Source: Gigaspora rosea (Eukaryota > Glomeromycota > Glomeromycetes > Diversisporales > Gigasporaceae). From it: a stretch of 64,000 nt of DNA. Below, in pieces: positions 1-11,172 of the stretch (position 1 is the stretch's first letter; each line of letters starts with the position of its first letter). The position numbers and the translations under genes were made by a program. Below the pieces are notes generated by a model. The model was not told the origin of the DNA, ran no database searches, and saw only the letters and a program-made list of their open reading frames with translations. The stretch covers positions 361,957-425,956 of the forward strand of contig QKWP01000222.1 in assembly GCA_003550325.1 (NCBI GenBank). Direction: 5' to 3'.

Positions 1-141
1 ATATTCACATGTTGATCCAAAAATCAAGCCAATAAACCAAATTTCTTCCTATGATGTAACAAATATAAGAATTATCGCGGACTTTACCGAAATTTTAAGG
101 CGATTATTATTCAGGTTTACAATTTAATTAACTTTACAAAT

Positions 142-1235
142 ATGACAAATATGAATCCAACAAATAATACTCGAAACACTCAAGTATTGACAACCAAATT
201 GAACTTGATAAATTAGATCCTCCTTTATATCATAAGCATATGCAATCTCTTCCCAATACGATGATCCTAAAAAACTGTTATTGAAAGACCTTATTGTTTA
301 AGTGGTTTGGCCGTTGCTATTATTCATGTCTACAACTATATAAACATTTACGTTTAAGTCCTGATGATGTTTGGACCCTGAGAAATTTAGTAGATTCGTT
401 CAACTTGAAGGATAAAAAGAACTTATTATTGGTGTTGATGATATTATAGATAATTATCCTGAAATAGTAAATAGACTCATTACCGAAGTTGCAAGAATGT
501 GGAAAAATTGATCTAAAGGAATTATTAGATTGCAATTTTTCAACAACTACCTCAAACTCCTTAACAGTAAGTCGTATTGTATTATTAGATGTTGTTAAGT
601 CTTATTTTAAAATATACATGCACTACTTTTTGTGGAATTCCAAATGTAACGTTCAAGGAACCTTTGAAGATTGGATGAAAACAAAAAAGTTTATTTAATT
701 AAGAAAATTAAATTTAGAATTAGTTTTTTGGTTAGATCACCTTGAGCTAATCATTTGGAATTTTAGGTGCTACTTAACGTGATCATGATTTTTGGGGTAT
801 AATTGTGAAGATTGACTGGTTCCGACGTTGGTACTTTTATCACTGGATGGTTACAGCTGATTTGAAAATTAGTGGGACACTTGAAAAATTTTCTTGTTTT
901 TGAAACCTCTCGGTTTCGTCTTATGAATCATCTAACTTTTCGGAAGCCATGTCACAGTCTTCGGAGCTTCGGTCCGATAATGGCGATGTGATTTCCGAAG
1001 AGTTATATGATTCATAAGACGAAACCGAAAGGCTTCAAAACGAGAAAATTTTTCAAGTGTCCCACTAATTTTCAAATCAGCTGTAATGAGCTTCTTTTTG
1101 TATATTGGTTTATGAAATATGAATTGAAAATATTCCAGATAGCATTGTTGGAAAATTCATAACAGAAATTCTATGAATCAGTTGTTTCTCCTGTGATTGG
1201 ATGGTTCATTATTGTTTGATCTAGAAGGTTTATGC
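142..1235 (+). pseudogene. DUF4419-family gene relic, frameshifted and split by a MITE
   Basis: Conceptual translation in changing frames gives blocks in DUF4419 order: LSPDDVW near 352-372, NFSTTT plus an LLDVVKSYF block near 531-611, CGIPNVT near 631-651, FEDW near 664-675, and GSDVGTFITGW near 811-848. The CGIPNVT block and the following QGTFEDW lie in different frames, so at least one frameshift is certain; others lie near 340 and 700. Immediately after the ITGW codons a TA-flanked MITE (854-1083) is inserted, and coding resemblance resumes at 1086 (MSFFLY), then fades by about 1235. DUF4419 proteins are uncharacterised and common in fungi. No function is assigned; this copy cannot make a full protein unless the indels are sequencing errors. 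Confidence 0.75.
852..1085. mobile_element. TA-flanked MITE with CAGCTG ends, inserted in the DUF4419 relic
   Basis: Long imperfect inverted repeats run inward from CAGCTGATTTGAAAATTAGT (from 854) and its complement (ending 1083), flanked by TA on both sides (852-853, 1084-1085). The centre (about 940-1000) is also hairpin-forming. No coding capacity. TA target duplication is typical of Tc1/mariner transposition. The terminal CAGCTG is shared with the 1253, 6304, 7448 and 7815 elements but the interior differs. Confidence 0.85.
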
Positions 1236-1250
1236 GTATATATATATATT

Positions 1251-1487
1251 TACAGCTGTTTTCATAATTTCTGAACCACCTAAAAATTGTTTCGTTTCCC
1301 GAAACCTCTTTGATCCTGTTCTAAGAATCACCTACCTTTTCGGAAACTATTTCGCTGTGCTTGTAACTTCGATACGGAAACAGTGAAGTAGTTTCCGAAA
1401 AGGTAGGTGATTCTTAGAACGGGATCGAAGAGGTTTCGGGAAACGAAACAATTTTTAGGTGGTTCAGAAATTATGAAAACAGCTGTA
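1251..1487. mobile_element. CAGCTG MITE family A, copy 1
   Basis: A 237-bp near-perfect foldback: CAGCTGTTTTCATAATTTCT at the left end and its complement at the right, with TA duplications (1251-1252, 1486-1487). The arms are over 100 bp and carry the phrases TTTCGTTTCCCGAAACCTCT and AGAATCACCTACCTTTTCGG. Non-autonomous, probably mobilised by a Tc1/mariner-type transposase. Two further near-identical copies lie at 7446 and 7813, suggesting recent activity. Confidence 0.9.
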
Positions 1488-1562
1488 ATATATATTTTCT
1501 AGAGAATTAAAATAAAGATATTATAAGTCTGGATTTACATGGCCCTGCAAACCGCACCAGGG

Positions 1563-1893
1563 GTCTAGACACTTTTGCAGTAACGTGACGTGGCGCATGA
1601 GAATTAACCAATCGGAGAACGTAAATTTTGTTCGTCCCGGATCAGTCCGACATCAAAACAAAACACGTGTACAAGTAGAAAAAAAGAGAAAAGAGCGAAA
1701 ATACTCGAAAACTAGTGTTTAAATCGGCCTTAAAAACCACATAAAAATGTCCGGAACGCGATTTTACATATATATAGGGACCTTCTAAGGCTATATACAC
1801 GAACCCTAACCCTAACCTTAACAATAAAGCCAAAAAGTTAATCCGAAGACACCACACCACGTGATGGTCACGTTACTGCAAAAGTGTCTAGAC
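1563..1893. mobile_element. 315-bp hAT-like MITE with GTCTAGAC target duplication
   Basis: The element 1571-1885 has inverted ends ACTTTTGCAGTAACGTGAC / GTCACGTTACTGCAAAAGT and is flanked by 8-bp direct repeats GTCTAGAC (1563-1570 and 1886-1893). An 8-bp duplication is typical of hAT elements. GTCTAGAC is its own reverse complement, so the boundary between TIR and duplication is ambiguous. The interior holds a short telomere-like CCCTAA run (1803-1822) and no credible gene. Confidence 0.75.
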
Positions 1894-1967
1894 TGCAAAT
1901 CTTACATTTTTGATACTCCTGCACTTACTTTTTTGATACTCCTGTATGTACCCCAAATTACGCTTAC

Positions 1968-2128
1968 TTTTTTGGAGGTCGGCTAAAGCGGAGTGAAATT
2001 TGGTTAGGGTTAGGGTTACCTTTTTGATGCAATTATTGTTAGAAGGTTATATAGGTATCAATAATGTAATTTATGCAGTGTGTAGATCATATATTGAATT
2101 AACACCGCTTTAGTCGACCTCCTTTTTT
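1968..2128. mobile_element. 149-bp MITE nested in the hAT left TIR
   Basis: The element 1974-2122 has 18-bp inverted ends (GGAGGTCGGCTAAAGCGG and CCGCTTTAGTCGACCTCC). It interrupts the TIR between ...CGCTTACTTTTTT and TTTTTTGATGCAG..., which are contiguous in the intact right TIR. The T6 on both sides (1968-1973, 2123-2128) is consistent with a target duplication of up to 6 bp. It contains TTAGGGTTAGGG at 2004-2015. The same end sequence bounds the 1.1-kb element at 45366-46447. Confidence 0.85.
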
Positions 2129-2350
2129 GATGCAGATCTGCATATATACACGTGACTTGTGTTATACAAAGGCCCAGTGCATTGTTTTTGCAAAATAATT
2201 TTTGGTTACACACTGCTAATGTCGTGTAACGTTACACAAGTCTAATTTTGCCCGGCATTAAGCTTAATGCTGGTGGGCACTATCATGATAATGCCCCCGG
2301 TGGGGTTAGACATAATTCCGGCCCACTCTAACCCTAAATCTAGGGTTGTG

Positions 2351-2407
2351 TTAACTTACCTGACAATGTAACTTACATCGTAAGTTACATGCCACTATGT
2401 AAGTTAC
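2351..2407. repeat. Left subterminal GTAACTTAC repeats of the hAT element
   Basis: Four copies of TAACTTAC/GTAAGTTA in both orientations cluster here, with a matching cluster inside the right TIR. hAT transposases often bind short subterminal repeats, so these are candidate transposase-binding sites (inference). Confidence 0.55.
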
Positions 2408-3276
2408 AAATATAAGATACTAAAGCCGGCCAGATAATGCACGTGATCCTGCCAGCATTAACATGTAAATCAAAAAATCTACATTTTTTTTTTTATACAG
2501 TATAGCAAATTAGACATTACAAAACTTTTTTACAGTAAGATACGTTTATTATGTAAGAGCTATAATCTTTATTTGTCTATGCATCAATGAACTAGGATTA
2601 GACGTAGATAAGAGCTATTTTGAAATATTGCAGTTGTGAAAAAAATTTTTAAAAACAATTTTGCACTAGAACCTTCCATTTCAGCTTATTTTTTGTAATG
2701 AATGAACGCCATATATTTGTCCTTTTCAACATCAGTTCCACTTTGATAACAGTATCCAACTATGTATAAGTAAACCATTAACGCTTTCCATCTAAATAAT
2801 CTGTGATATCTGTTTAAGATATTAGTTAACTGAGTAAATTAACTGAACCGAATAGAAGAATAAAAAATTTTAATTTAAATACATATATAAAGATTTACCT
2901 CATTAATACCTCAATGTTTATATTCATTTTATATTCCAAATTATACATTCCATTAGCGTTTCTAACTTTGCAAAGTTTTGATAATGACGAATGCCTTATA
3001 AAATTATTTAGCAGATTTTTGATAATGTATAAACGTTTTAAATTTATCTTGCTTCGACTCCAATTACATTTCCATAACAACATATGTTCAATTAACTTTT
3101 CCCATCTTGAGGACCTTTGATAATAACCGAATTCCTTATAGTAACTCTAATTTCATAATAGCAATTAATAAGTTTAAGTGCAAACATTTCATCAAAATCA
3201 CCCGTTCATGCAAATTGTGATAATATATGAATATCTTACCTTGCTCTTATCCAATATATATTTCATTAATGCTCTT

Positions 3277-5650
3277 CTATTTCTCATCATTGCTCATATC
3301 ATTTATACTATCCATATTATCCATATTATATATATTGCTCATATTGTCAATACTTACATCGTCAATTTCGTCGGCATAATCCATACTATCTATATATAAC
3401 GGACTATCAGATAAAGAATCATCTATATTATTTTCCTCAACTGAGTTGGTTTCATTTAATTCTAAATTAACAACGTTGTCTTCAATTAAATAGCCCCTAT
3501 TTCTTAATTCTTTAACTGAAAGTGGCCACTTTAAAGAACATAAAATTAGAAGATTCAAGTAAATATATACTATTTTTTCTACACGTGGATTATGTAAGCG
3601 ATTACGTAATTTTGAGTGGACAAAATTAAACGATGACCAGTTTCGTTCAGAGGAAGCCGATGTTGCTAGTATTGAAAGCAATTTTAATGCTATACTACTT
3701 AAAACTGGATATCGGGCTTTAACCAAATTCTACCAATTATATGGTTTTTCTTTTATCGAACCCCATAAATAATTAGCTGAAAATCTACCAGTTTTTCCTA
3801 CATATTCTGAAAGTTCTTCTAAAACTTGGTCTTTATTCTCTGGTCCAGCAAAACGTATAAGCTCTCTTTCAATTGGCGCATCCCATTTGTTTGGATCTAA
3901 AATTTCTCTGCAATATCGTGGATCTAATTTATATGCAGTCATTGTTGCTGGATTGTATAAAAAATCATTCCAACGTTGCTCTACTAATCTTATACTTTCC
4001 GTGATTACTGTAGTTGGAACATAATCATTATTACATATTGTTGTTTCTAGTTGACGTAACTTAAGAAAAGCTGCAGATAAAAGTAGCACGTCTCCTTCTA
4101 ATTCGTGAATAAATTTGACAAAAGGTTCTAAAAAGTTACAAAGATGCTTAAGATTTTGCCAAAAAAGATTATTCATTAAATGAATTTTGATATTAGGACT
4201 AATTCCTATACTTTCTTCTATTAATAATGAACAAATTGCATTTTTTGTTTGTAACAAATGATCCATGCAATAAAATGCAGATCCCCAACGTGTATCTACT
4301 GTTTGTACTAAAGAAATTATATGTCCATATTTTTCTATTTGAAGACGACGAAGTGCAGCTAGTGGTATATTATGATTTCTAAAATAATTAATAATTTCTT
4401 TGCTGGTTTCTAATACGTTCTTTGGCCAATCTAATTTTAGGATGTCTTTGATCCAAAGATTAATTCCATGTGCCCAACATTCTAAAAATACTTTTGTTGG
4501 GTATTTATTTTTAAGGATATGCCAAGCAGCTTTCATGTTAGGTGCGTTATCAGTAATAACAGCCACAAACTTGTCGACACCAAGCTCTTGTATAACTTTG
4601 TCTATTCCTTCTGCAATATTTTGTGCAGTATGTTGATCTTCTTTTGTATGTACTGATTTGTAAAAAAGTGGTTTGGAAGTTGTAATCATAAAATTAATGA
4701 GAGAATCTTTACGAATATTTGACCAACTATCCGTTACAAGACACAAAAATTGTGTTTCATTAAGTAAGTAATTAATAACAGTGTTTAAACCAGAATACTC
4801 TTTAGTAAGAAGAGAGTTTGAAAGAGAATAACGTGTAGGCAATTTAAAGTATGGTAATGCCCTTGAAAAAAAAGCTTTTATATCATCATTTTCTAAAATA
4901 TTAAATGAAATACCAGCAGAATAAAACCCACGTGCTAACAAACTTTCCAGTTCTTTTTGATCCGCATTTGTAAACTTGTATAAAAAATTTCACATTTTTG
5001 TTTGTTGTTTATGATTAATAGTTCTTGTATTATCGTCATCGTTATGTACAAAACTTGATGTAGAACTTGATGTATTACTATTGCCAGAATTTTTTAACTT
5101 GCAATAGTTGTAATGTTCTTGCATTCGTGTTTCATTNATCCGTTACAAGACACAAAAATTGTGTTTCATTAAGTAAGTAATTAATAACAGTGTTTAAACC
5201 AGAATACTCTTTAGTAAGAAGAGAGTTTGAAAGAGAATAACGTGTAGGCAATTTAAAGTATGGTAATGCCCTTGAAAAAAAAGCTTTTATATCATCATTT
5301 TCTAAAATATTAAATGAAATACCAGCAGAATAAAACCCACGTGCTAACAAACTTTCCAGTTCTTTTTGATCCGCATTTGTAAACTTGTATAAAAAATTTC
5401 ACATTTTTGTTTGTTGTTTATGATTAATAGTTCTTGTATTATCGTCATCGTTATGTACAAAACTTGATGTAGAACTTGATGTATTACTATTGCCAGAATT
5501 TTTTAACTTGCAATAGTTGTAATGTTCTTGCATTCGTGTTTCATTTTTGACCCATGATTTATTACAAGTTTTATATTTCATCCGTTCTTGTCCTTTTTTA
5601 TTTATTATTTTTTCAAATCCGTCCCAAAAAGTTCTTTTATTACGAGGCAT
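3277..5650 (-). pseudogene. BED-finger / DUF659 / hAT transposase, inactivated
   Basis: Reading from 5650 down, an N-terminal BED-type finger (W...F, then C..C and H....C positions, first Cys replaced by Tyr) is followed by a DUF659/RNase H-like core with VTDSWSN and VITDNAPN acidic motifs and CWAHGINLW, and by a C-terminal hAT dimerisation region with ATSASSERNW. The tail is Asp/Asn-rich. Once the assembly duplication (409 bp with the n) is discounted all blocks share one frame of about 654 codons, a normal hAT length. That frame has two stops: TGA at 5399-5401 after the finger and TAG at 3727-3729 just before the dimerisation region, where the motif expects Trp. The product would have cut and joined DNA at the element ends; this copy is probably inactive. 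Confidence 0.9.
4729..5545. other. Assembly artefact: 408-bp duplication around a single n
   Basis: Bases 4729-5136 and 5138-5545 appear identical and are separated by one n at 5137. The left block ends ...TTTCATT at the n, and the right block continues past the same word into the true 5' part of the transposase. This is the signature of two contigs with an unmerged end overlap. The repeated N-terminal transposase segment at 5138-5350 is therefore not a second gene. Confidence 0.88.
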
Positions 5651-5702
5651 ATTAAATTGATAAATGATACAATTTTTTCGCGATTTTTTTTATTTTACAT
5701 TA

Positions 5703-5793
5703 TATAACTTACCTTATATGGTAACTTACACAACATAAAATGTAACTTACATTTTAAAAATAACTTACGGTAAGTTATACAACTTACCTAAAT
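5703..5793. repeat. Right subterminal GTAACTTAC repeats of the hAT element
   Basis: Several TAACTTAC/GTAAGTTA words lie between the transposase start codon (5650) and the right TIR. They mirror the left cluster and are candidate transposase-binding sites. The stretch upstream of the ATG must also hold the transposase promoter, but no specific TATA element stands out. Confidence 0.5.
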
Positions 5794-6444
5794 CTAGTGG
5801 TACCCTAACCCGGCATTAAGCTTAATGCCGGGCAAAATTAGACTTGTGTAACGTTACACGACATTAGTGGCGTGTAACCAAAAATTATTTTTGCAAAAAC
5901 AATGCACTGGGCCTTTGTGTAACACAAGTCACGTGTATATATGCAGATCTGCATCAAAAAAGTAAGCGTAATTTTGGGGTACATACAGGAGTATCAAAAA
6001 AGTAAGTGCAGGAGTATCAAAAACGTAAGATTTGCGTCTAGACTCCTGGTGGGGCCTGATACTGCATGAACTCGTGGCGCAAGTAGGTCCTAATAGAGCC
6101 ACAGGTAGCACGTGGGCGGTCATAGAACAAGCCGCGTGATTGTCGGGCTTGACTTGGTGACGTATAGGAGGAATTTGGGACAATTCCATATATATATCAT
6201 AAATTCTGCCAAATTAGACCGGCGAGACTGCAAAGGGGAAAAAGATAAAGATATTTTACCGATAAGAAATACTATATATATACTAGGAAACAGGTACTGT
6301 TTACAGCTGTTTTCATAAATTCTGGGGCACCCTAAAAACATTTGCCGATGGTAATTTCGGCCGAATTTGATAAATTATTGATTTTGGGGAATAAGAATCA
6401 GATACGTAATTTAATAAGATCCGATAATAAATATCGTAAGTCGT

Positions 6445-7190
6445 AAAATTTTAATTCCTATTCTTTGACGCTCAAACGAAGCTTTTATTCATTTCTAATT
6501 ATTTTTCGACGAATTAAATTTCAATTCCTATTCTTTGGCAAGATCCATTTTCATCCAAACGAAGCCTTTACTCATTTCTAATTATTTTTCGTTCTTGTCG
6601 AAGACGAAAAATTCGGTTTTAAAAAAATTGAATTAAATTTCAATTCCTATATCCATTTTCGTTCAAACGAAGCCTTTATTCACTTCTAATTATTTTTCGT
6701 TTCATGTCGAAGATGAAAAATTCGTTTTTAAAAAATTGAATTAAATTTCAATTCCTATTCTTTGGCAAGTTTCATTTTCGTTCAAACGGAGTCTTTATTC
6801 ATTTCTAATTATTTTTCGTTTCTTGTCGAAGACGAAAAATTAGTTTTTAAAAAATTGTATAAAACTTCAATTCTTATTCTTTGACAAGATACGAAGGCAT
6901 TTATTCATTTTTCATTATTTTTTCGTTTCTTGTCGAAGACGAAAAAAATTAGGTTTTAAAAATTGTATAAAACTTCAATTCCTATTCTTTGACAAGATCC
7001 ATATTCGTTCAAACGAAGGCATTTATTCATAATTATTTGTCGTTTCTTGTCGAAGACGAAAAATTCGGTTTTAAATAATTAAACTAAACTTCGATTCCGG
7101 CAAGATCCATTTTCGTTCAAACGAAGGCATTTATTTATTTCTAATTATTTTTCGTTCTTGTCGAAGACGAAAAATTTATTTTAAAGAATT
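6445..7190 (+). repeat. Minisatellite, ~105-120-bp unit, about 7 copies
   Basis: Each unit reads roughly CAATTCCTATTCTTTG - CATTTTCGTTCAAACGAAG - TTATTCATTTCTAATTATTT - TTCGTTTCTTGTCGAAGACG - AAAAATTCGGTTTTAAAAAA. Copies differ by small indels. GTTCAAACGAAG and CTTGTCGAAGACGAAAAA are the best conserved blocks. It makes up half of the element at 6302-7760. Confidence 0.85.
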
Positions 7191-7445
7191 TGGGATATCT
7201 CAATTCATGATCATATTTAACTTTTTTAATAGCGGCACCTGTTCGAGTAATATATTTGTTATAAAAGTCTAATTTATATTCGATTCCTTTTTGTTAAGGT
7301 TTATTGGTTGACATGAATAGTTTTTTCATAAATTTTCTACAAATTAAGCACACCAAACATGTTGGACGAGCATTCGAACGAAAATTTAAAATCGTTGACA
7401 TTATTGTATGACAATCGTAAAATGATCATTATGATACAGCTTTTT

Positions 7446-7682
7446 TACAGCTGTTTTCATAATTTCTGGACAACCTAAAAATTTTTTCGTTTCCCGAAAC
7501 CTCTTCGATCCCGTTCTAAGAATCACCTACCTTTTCGGAAACTATTTCGCTGTGCTTGTAACTTCGATACGGAGACAGCGTAGTAGTTTCCGAAAAGGTG
7601 GGTGATTCTTAGAACGGGATCGAAGAGGTTTCGGGAAACGAAAAAATTTTTAGGTGGTCCAGAAATTATGAAAACAGCTGTA
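7446..7682. mobile_element. CAGCTG MITE family A, copy 2 (nested)
   Basis: The 237-bp foldback is nearly identical to the copy at 1251, with TA at both ends (7446-7447, 7681-7682). It is inserted inside the larger CAGCTG-ended element near its right TIR, so it is the younger insertion. No coding capacity. Confidence 0.9.
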
Positions 7683-7812
7683 ATTATTTTATTATACCGA
7701 ATCAATAACTTATCGAATTCGGCCGAAATTATCATCGGAGAATTTATGAAAACAGCTGTAATGTCCGAAGCTAAAAATAATTGATTTTGTAGTTATCGGC
7801 TTATTAAAACAT

Positions 7813-8037
7813 TACAGCTGTTTTCATAATTTCTGGGCCACCTAAAAATTTTTTCGTTTCCCGAAACCCGTTCTAAGAATCACCTACCTTTTCGGAAACT
7901 ACTTCTGTCTCCGTATCGAAGTTACAAGCACAGCGAAATAGTTTCCGAAAAGGTAGGTGATTCTTAAAACGGGATCGAAGAGGTTTCGGGAAACGAAAAA
8001 TTTTTTAGGTGGTCCAGAAATTATGAAAACAGCTGTA
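7813..8037. mobile_element. CAGCTG MITE family A, copy 3
   Basis: A 225-bp foldback with TA at both ends (7813-7814, 8036-8037). Relative to copies 1 and 2 it lacks about 12 bp in the left arm after CCCGAAACC, and its central segment is in the opposite orientation. This central inversion could come from recombination between the arms. Confidence 0.88.
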
Positions 8038-8352
8038 TCTCCTCTTATTAATATAAATACATTATTTGGGTGTCTAATTATACAGTACAACTCATATATT
8101 TTTAAAGTTTAATAGTGAAAATTTCTTTAATCACTAACTTATTTCGAAAATAAGTGGGAGTTTAAAAGAACCTATTCTCTATTTTAAAATTTCGAATCAG
8201 AAAATTATATAGGTGTGCCCGGTAATAAAATTAGCTTTTTTTTAATTAATACCTACTGGTAAACGATTATGTAAATAAGTATATGCTTTTTTTTTAAAAA
8301 AAAAAATAGGATTTATATTGAAACTTTCAATTTTTGTAAAAGACAAAATAAT

Positions 8353-8732
8353 TATCGTATTTTCGCGTAGCGTTATTTAGAAATTTGCGTCACCTAAAAA
8401 TAACATTATGGTTTCAAAATAACGCCCATGTGCGTCCCAAAATAACGCGCACCCTATAATAAGAGGAGCTGATTCATAGAAAGGTTTAAACATATTCCGA
8501 AACAAGAGTTGGTACTAAGTAAACTTACTTTCGAGGTATTCTTCAGATCGTCTCGATCTGAAGAATATTTTAATTAAAGCTCGAAAGTAGAATATTTTTT
8601 TGTTTATTTATTTTTTATATGAGATACTTAACTTTATATTTGTTTCAAAATAACGCCCATGCGCGTACTCTAAATAACGCGCATGTGCTCAAAATAACGC
8701 GCAGGTGAGCGTTATTACGCGAAAATACGGTA
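8353..8732. mobile_element. TA-flanked MITE with CGTATTTTCGCG ends and AATAACGC words
   Basis: Inverted ends CGTATTTTCGCGTA (from 8356) and its complement (ending 8729) lie between TA dinucleotides (8353-8354, 8731-8732). The interior repeats AAAATAACGC(G/C)CATG-type words. A smaller hairpin (8527-8591, TTCTTCAGATCG stem) sits at the centre. Degraded relatives of the word pattern occur at 36950-37020, 55290-55432 and 56031-56180. Confidence 0.75.
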
Positions 8733-8737
8733 TCTAA

Positions 8738-9252
8738 ATAAATGAGCTATTATCAAAATTCAATGAAATAGTAGCCATATAAAGGACCTTCGCAAAAAAC
8801 TTTTATTATGGTGGAGGAGATTCTCCCTAAGATCAATAACATTTATTCTTTAAGATCAAAGTAAATGATTATTGAGATATAAACAAATAGAACGCGCATT
8901 TTTGATAATGTTCATCAATATCGTGTTTTTGCGAAACTTTTGTTACATAAAACTTTCTATTTTATTACAAACATTTTCATATTTTTAAGCTAATTTTCTA
9001 TTTTAATTCTACAAGCTTGTATAATTAAAATAATCAAATTTTTACCACATAGTCGTTGAGAAACCTTTGCTAAAAGATATAATTTTAAAAAAAGGATTGT
9101 CAAATAGAAAAGATAGGTGAAAATTTAGTCAATGGGCATTTTACTATGCGGCTTGATTGGCTACCGTCCAAAAAAACTTCATAAAGCTTGAAACCGACCG
9201 ATTAGAAATGCTAGTTTTTGAAGGTAGTTTTTTTCAAAGTAAATTGAATTAC

Positions 9253-9289
<37 letters not shown>

Positions 9290-9891
9290 GATTTTTACGT
9301 TAAATCGATACGATATTGGCTTCGTTCAATTTTGTTTGTCAGTTTCGCCACATTTCGCCAGTGCCATTTTGACTTTTAAATTTTTTTTTGGCGAAACCCC
9401 TAGGTACGCCTAACAACTATATACATATATCGTTATATGAGATTAAGAAATCAGAAATCACAATCGAGTAATAAATTTTTGCTAATTACAGAATAATGCT
9501 TCCTTTGAGAAAAATTTAATAATGTATAACATTAAGAAAAAAAGTTCTTTGCAAAGTTCTCGAATAATAAAAAGGCATTATACAAAGATCTTTTTTTTAA
9601 TACTAATTGTTATAACATTCATTATTTATTGTTCATTTTTTAATAAAAATTTTATGCAATTAGAATAATACATTGGTATATACAGATATGGTTTTTCAAA
9701 TAAGACTAATTAATAAAACTATTCTACAAAAATGAAAGTAAGTCTATCGTTATATAATAGATGATTGCGCAAATCCCGTGATCGTTTCATTAAAAAAATT
9801 CTCTTTGAATGAAACTACTCACATTAAATATAAAATAACCCCCCCAAAAAAAAAACAATAAATAAATAAAAGTAATAAAATTAAAAATGTA
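8738..9891. other. Intergenic stretch downstream of the HSP70-like gene
   Basis: AT-rich with no gene seen. It contains a fragment of the palindrome-array family (about 8991-9080, with TTCTACAAGCTTGTA and GTTGAGAAACCTTTGCTAAA) and a (TTA)n microsatellite at 9252-9291. 9600-9890 is the likely 3' flank of the minus-strand gene; no single poly(A) signal can be chosen. Confidence 0.5.
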
Positions 9892-11140
9892 TTACGAGGA
9901 AGAATCAGAATCTTCCAATTCCAATTTAAAAGTAGTATTGTAAACTTGATCAGTAGTGTGATCTATTGCAGTAGCATCAATTTCCATTTTACCGAAACGA
10001 AGTGAAAATAGTACAGGCCTTTCAACTCCAAGAGAAGTATTTGGAGATTCAATTCTAAGTTCACCAAGAAATTTCATTCCTTCTTCATCACAATATATTC
10101 CTGAAGTTTTGCGAGTAATATATATTCGATAAGCTCTTGTTGTTTGCTTTTTTGTGAAAGGTACGAAAACTTCAGAGAATTCTTGATCGACCTCAACTAT
10201 TTTAAAAAGTGAAAACCGAATGAGAATTAAAAATTTATATATATATTTTTTTTGTTGAAAAATCCGAAATGTAAAAATATGAATTAATAAAAAAAAATAC
10301 CTATAGTTCCACGTGTTGCCAATTGATGAAATCTAAAAATTTTCCCTTTTTTAGTTCTTCTTTCAGGAGGATCACCAGGTTCCCATTTAAAAGCAACTTT
10401 AACACCATAAGAATATTTTAATACTCTAGTTTTAATAGTTCTCATATCTAATCCATATTGAACGGCACCACGAGCAACAGCAGTAAGAGGTTCTTTAGGA
10501 ACCAAAATATGTGGAACATAATTAAAAACAGATCTTATTCTAGTTTGTAAATATTTTGATTCGCTAAACCCACCAACTAAATAAATAGCAGCACAATCAT
10601 TAACATTATGTAATTGATAACTTATTAAATTAATTATTTGACTAATTACTGGATCAAACATTGCTTTAACCGCATAAAAATCAATATCTATTATCCAATC
10701 ACAATCTTCAAGTTGATCTCTTTGATTACCTCGAATATATTGTTTAATAGCAGGACATAATTCACCAAAATCTAATTCAAATGGTCTAAATTTTTCTGAA
10801 TCACCAGTAAAAATAGTTTTAATAAGTCGACAAAATTCTTGAATCATATATTGAAATTGACTATAATGATTTTCTTGAAGTAATTTAATAGCTGATGAAC
10901 CAACAATATTTTTAATATATTTTATAAATTCTTTATCAACATAAGCACTACCACAAAAACCTCCAGTACGTTCAGTAATTTCACCCAATTTATTTCCTTT
11001 TAATAATCTTCTGGTTGTAAGATCTACAGTACCACCTCCACAATCAACTAATAAAAATGATTTTCCAACTGGAAATTCATAACATTCTCTTAGTGCTTCC
11101 ATACAATATATTGCAGCAGCTTCGGCTAAATTAATTAGCA

Positions 11141-11172
<32 letters not shown>

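Larger units (their letters stand above)
1894..6035 (-). mobile_element. hAT transposon carrying an inactive transposase
   Basis: Terminal inverted repeats of about 225 bp, counted without a nested insert, pair 1895-2270 with 5810-6035. The outer end is GCAAATCTTAC, and GATACTCCTG is repeated near the end. An 8-mer GTCTAGAC abuts each end (1886-1893, 6036-6043), with one extra T at the left. The transposase is on the minus strand at 3277-5650. GTAACTTAC-type repeats sit inside both TIRs. True length is about 3.7 kb after removing a 409-bp assembly duplication; the left TIR also holds a 149-bp MITE. About 2480-3270 is AT-rich non-coding sequence downstream of the transposase. Confidence 0.85.
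6302..7760. mobile_element. 1.46-kb CAGCTG-ended element filled with a minisatellite
   Basis: Inverted ends of about 70 bp start CAGCTGTTTTCATAAATTCT and share GGTAATTTCGGCCGAATT with slight divergence. The left end is 6304-6400 and the right end about 7690-7758; TA flanks both (6302-6303, 7759-7760). The body is a ~110-bp tandem repeat. A full family-A MITE (7446-7682) sits inside near the right end. No transposase is present; it probably uses the same enzyme as the small CAGCTG MITEs. Confidence 0.8.

Noticed and set aside
1642-1860. 72-aa minus-strand reading frame
   Set aside because: Falls wholly within the 315-bp MITE; no start context, domain or conservation visible.
2004-2018. Chromosome end
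   Set aside because: Only two or three telomere-type units inside a MITE with unique sequence on both sides.
5132-5350. Separate 72-aa transposase N-terminus
   Set aside because: It is the assembly-duplicated copy of 4723-4941 created at the n; not an extra gene.
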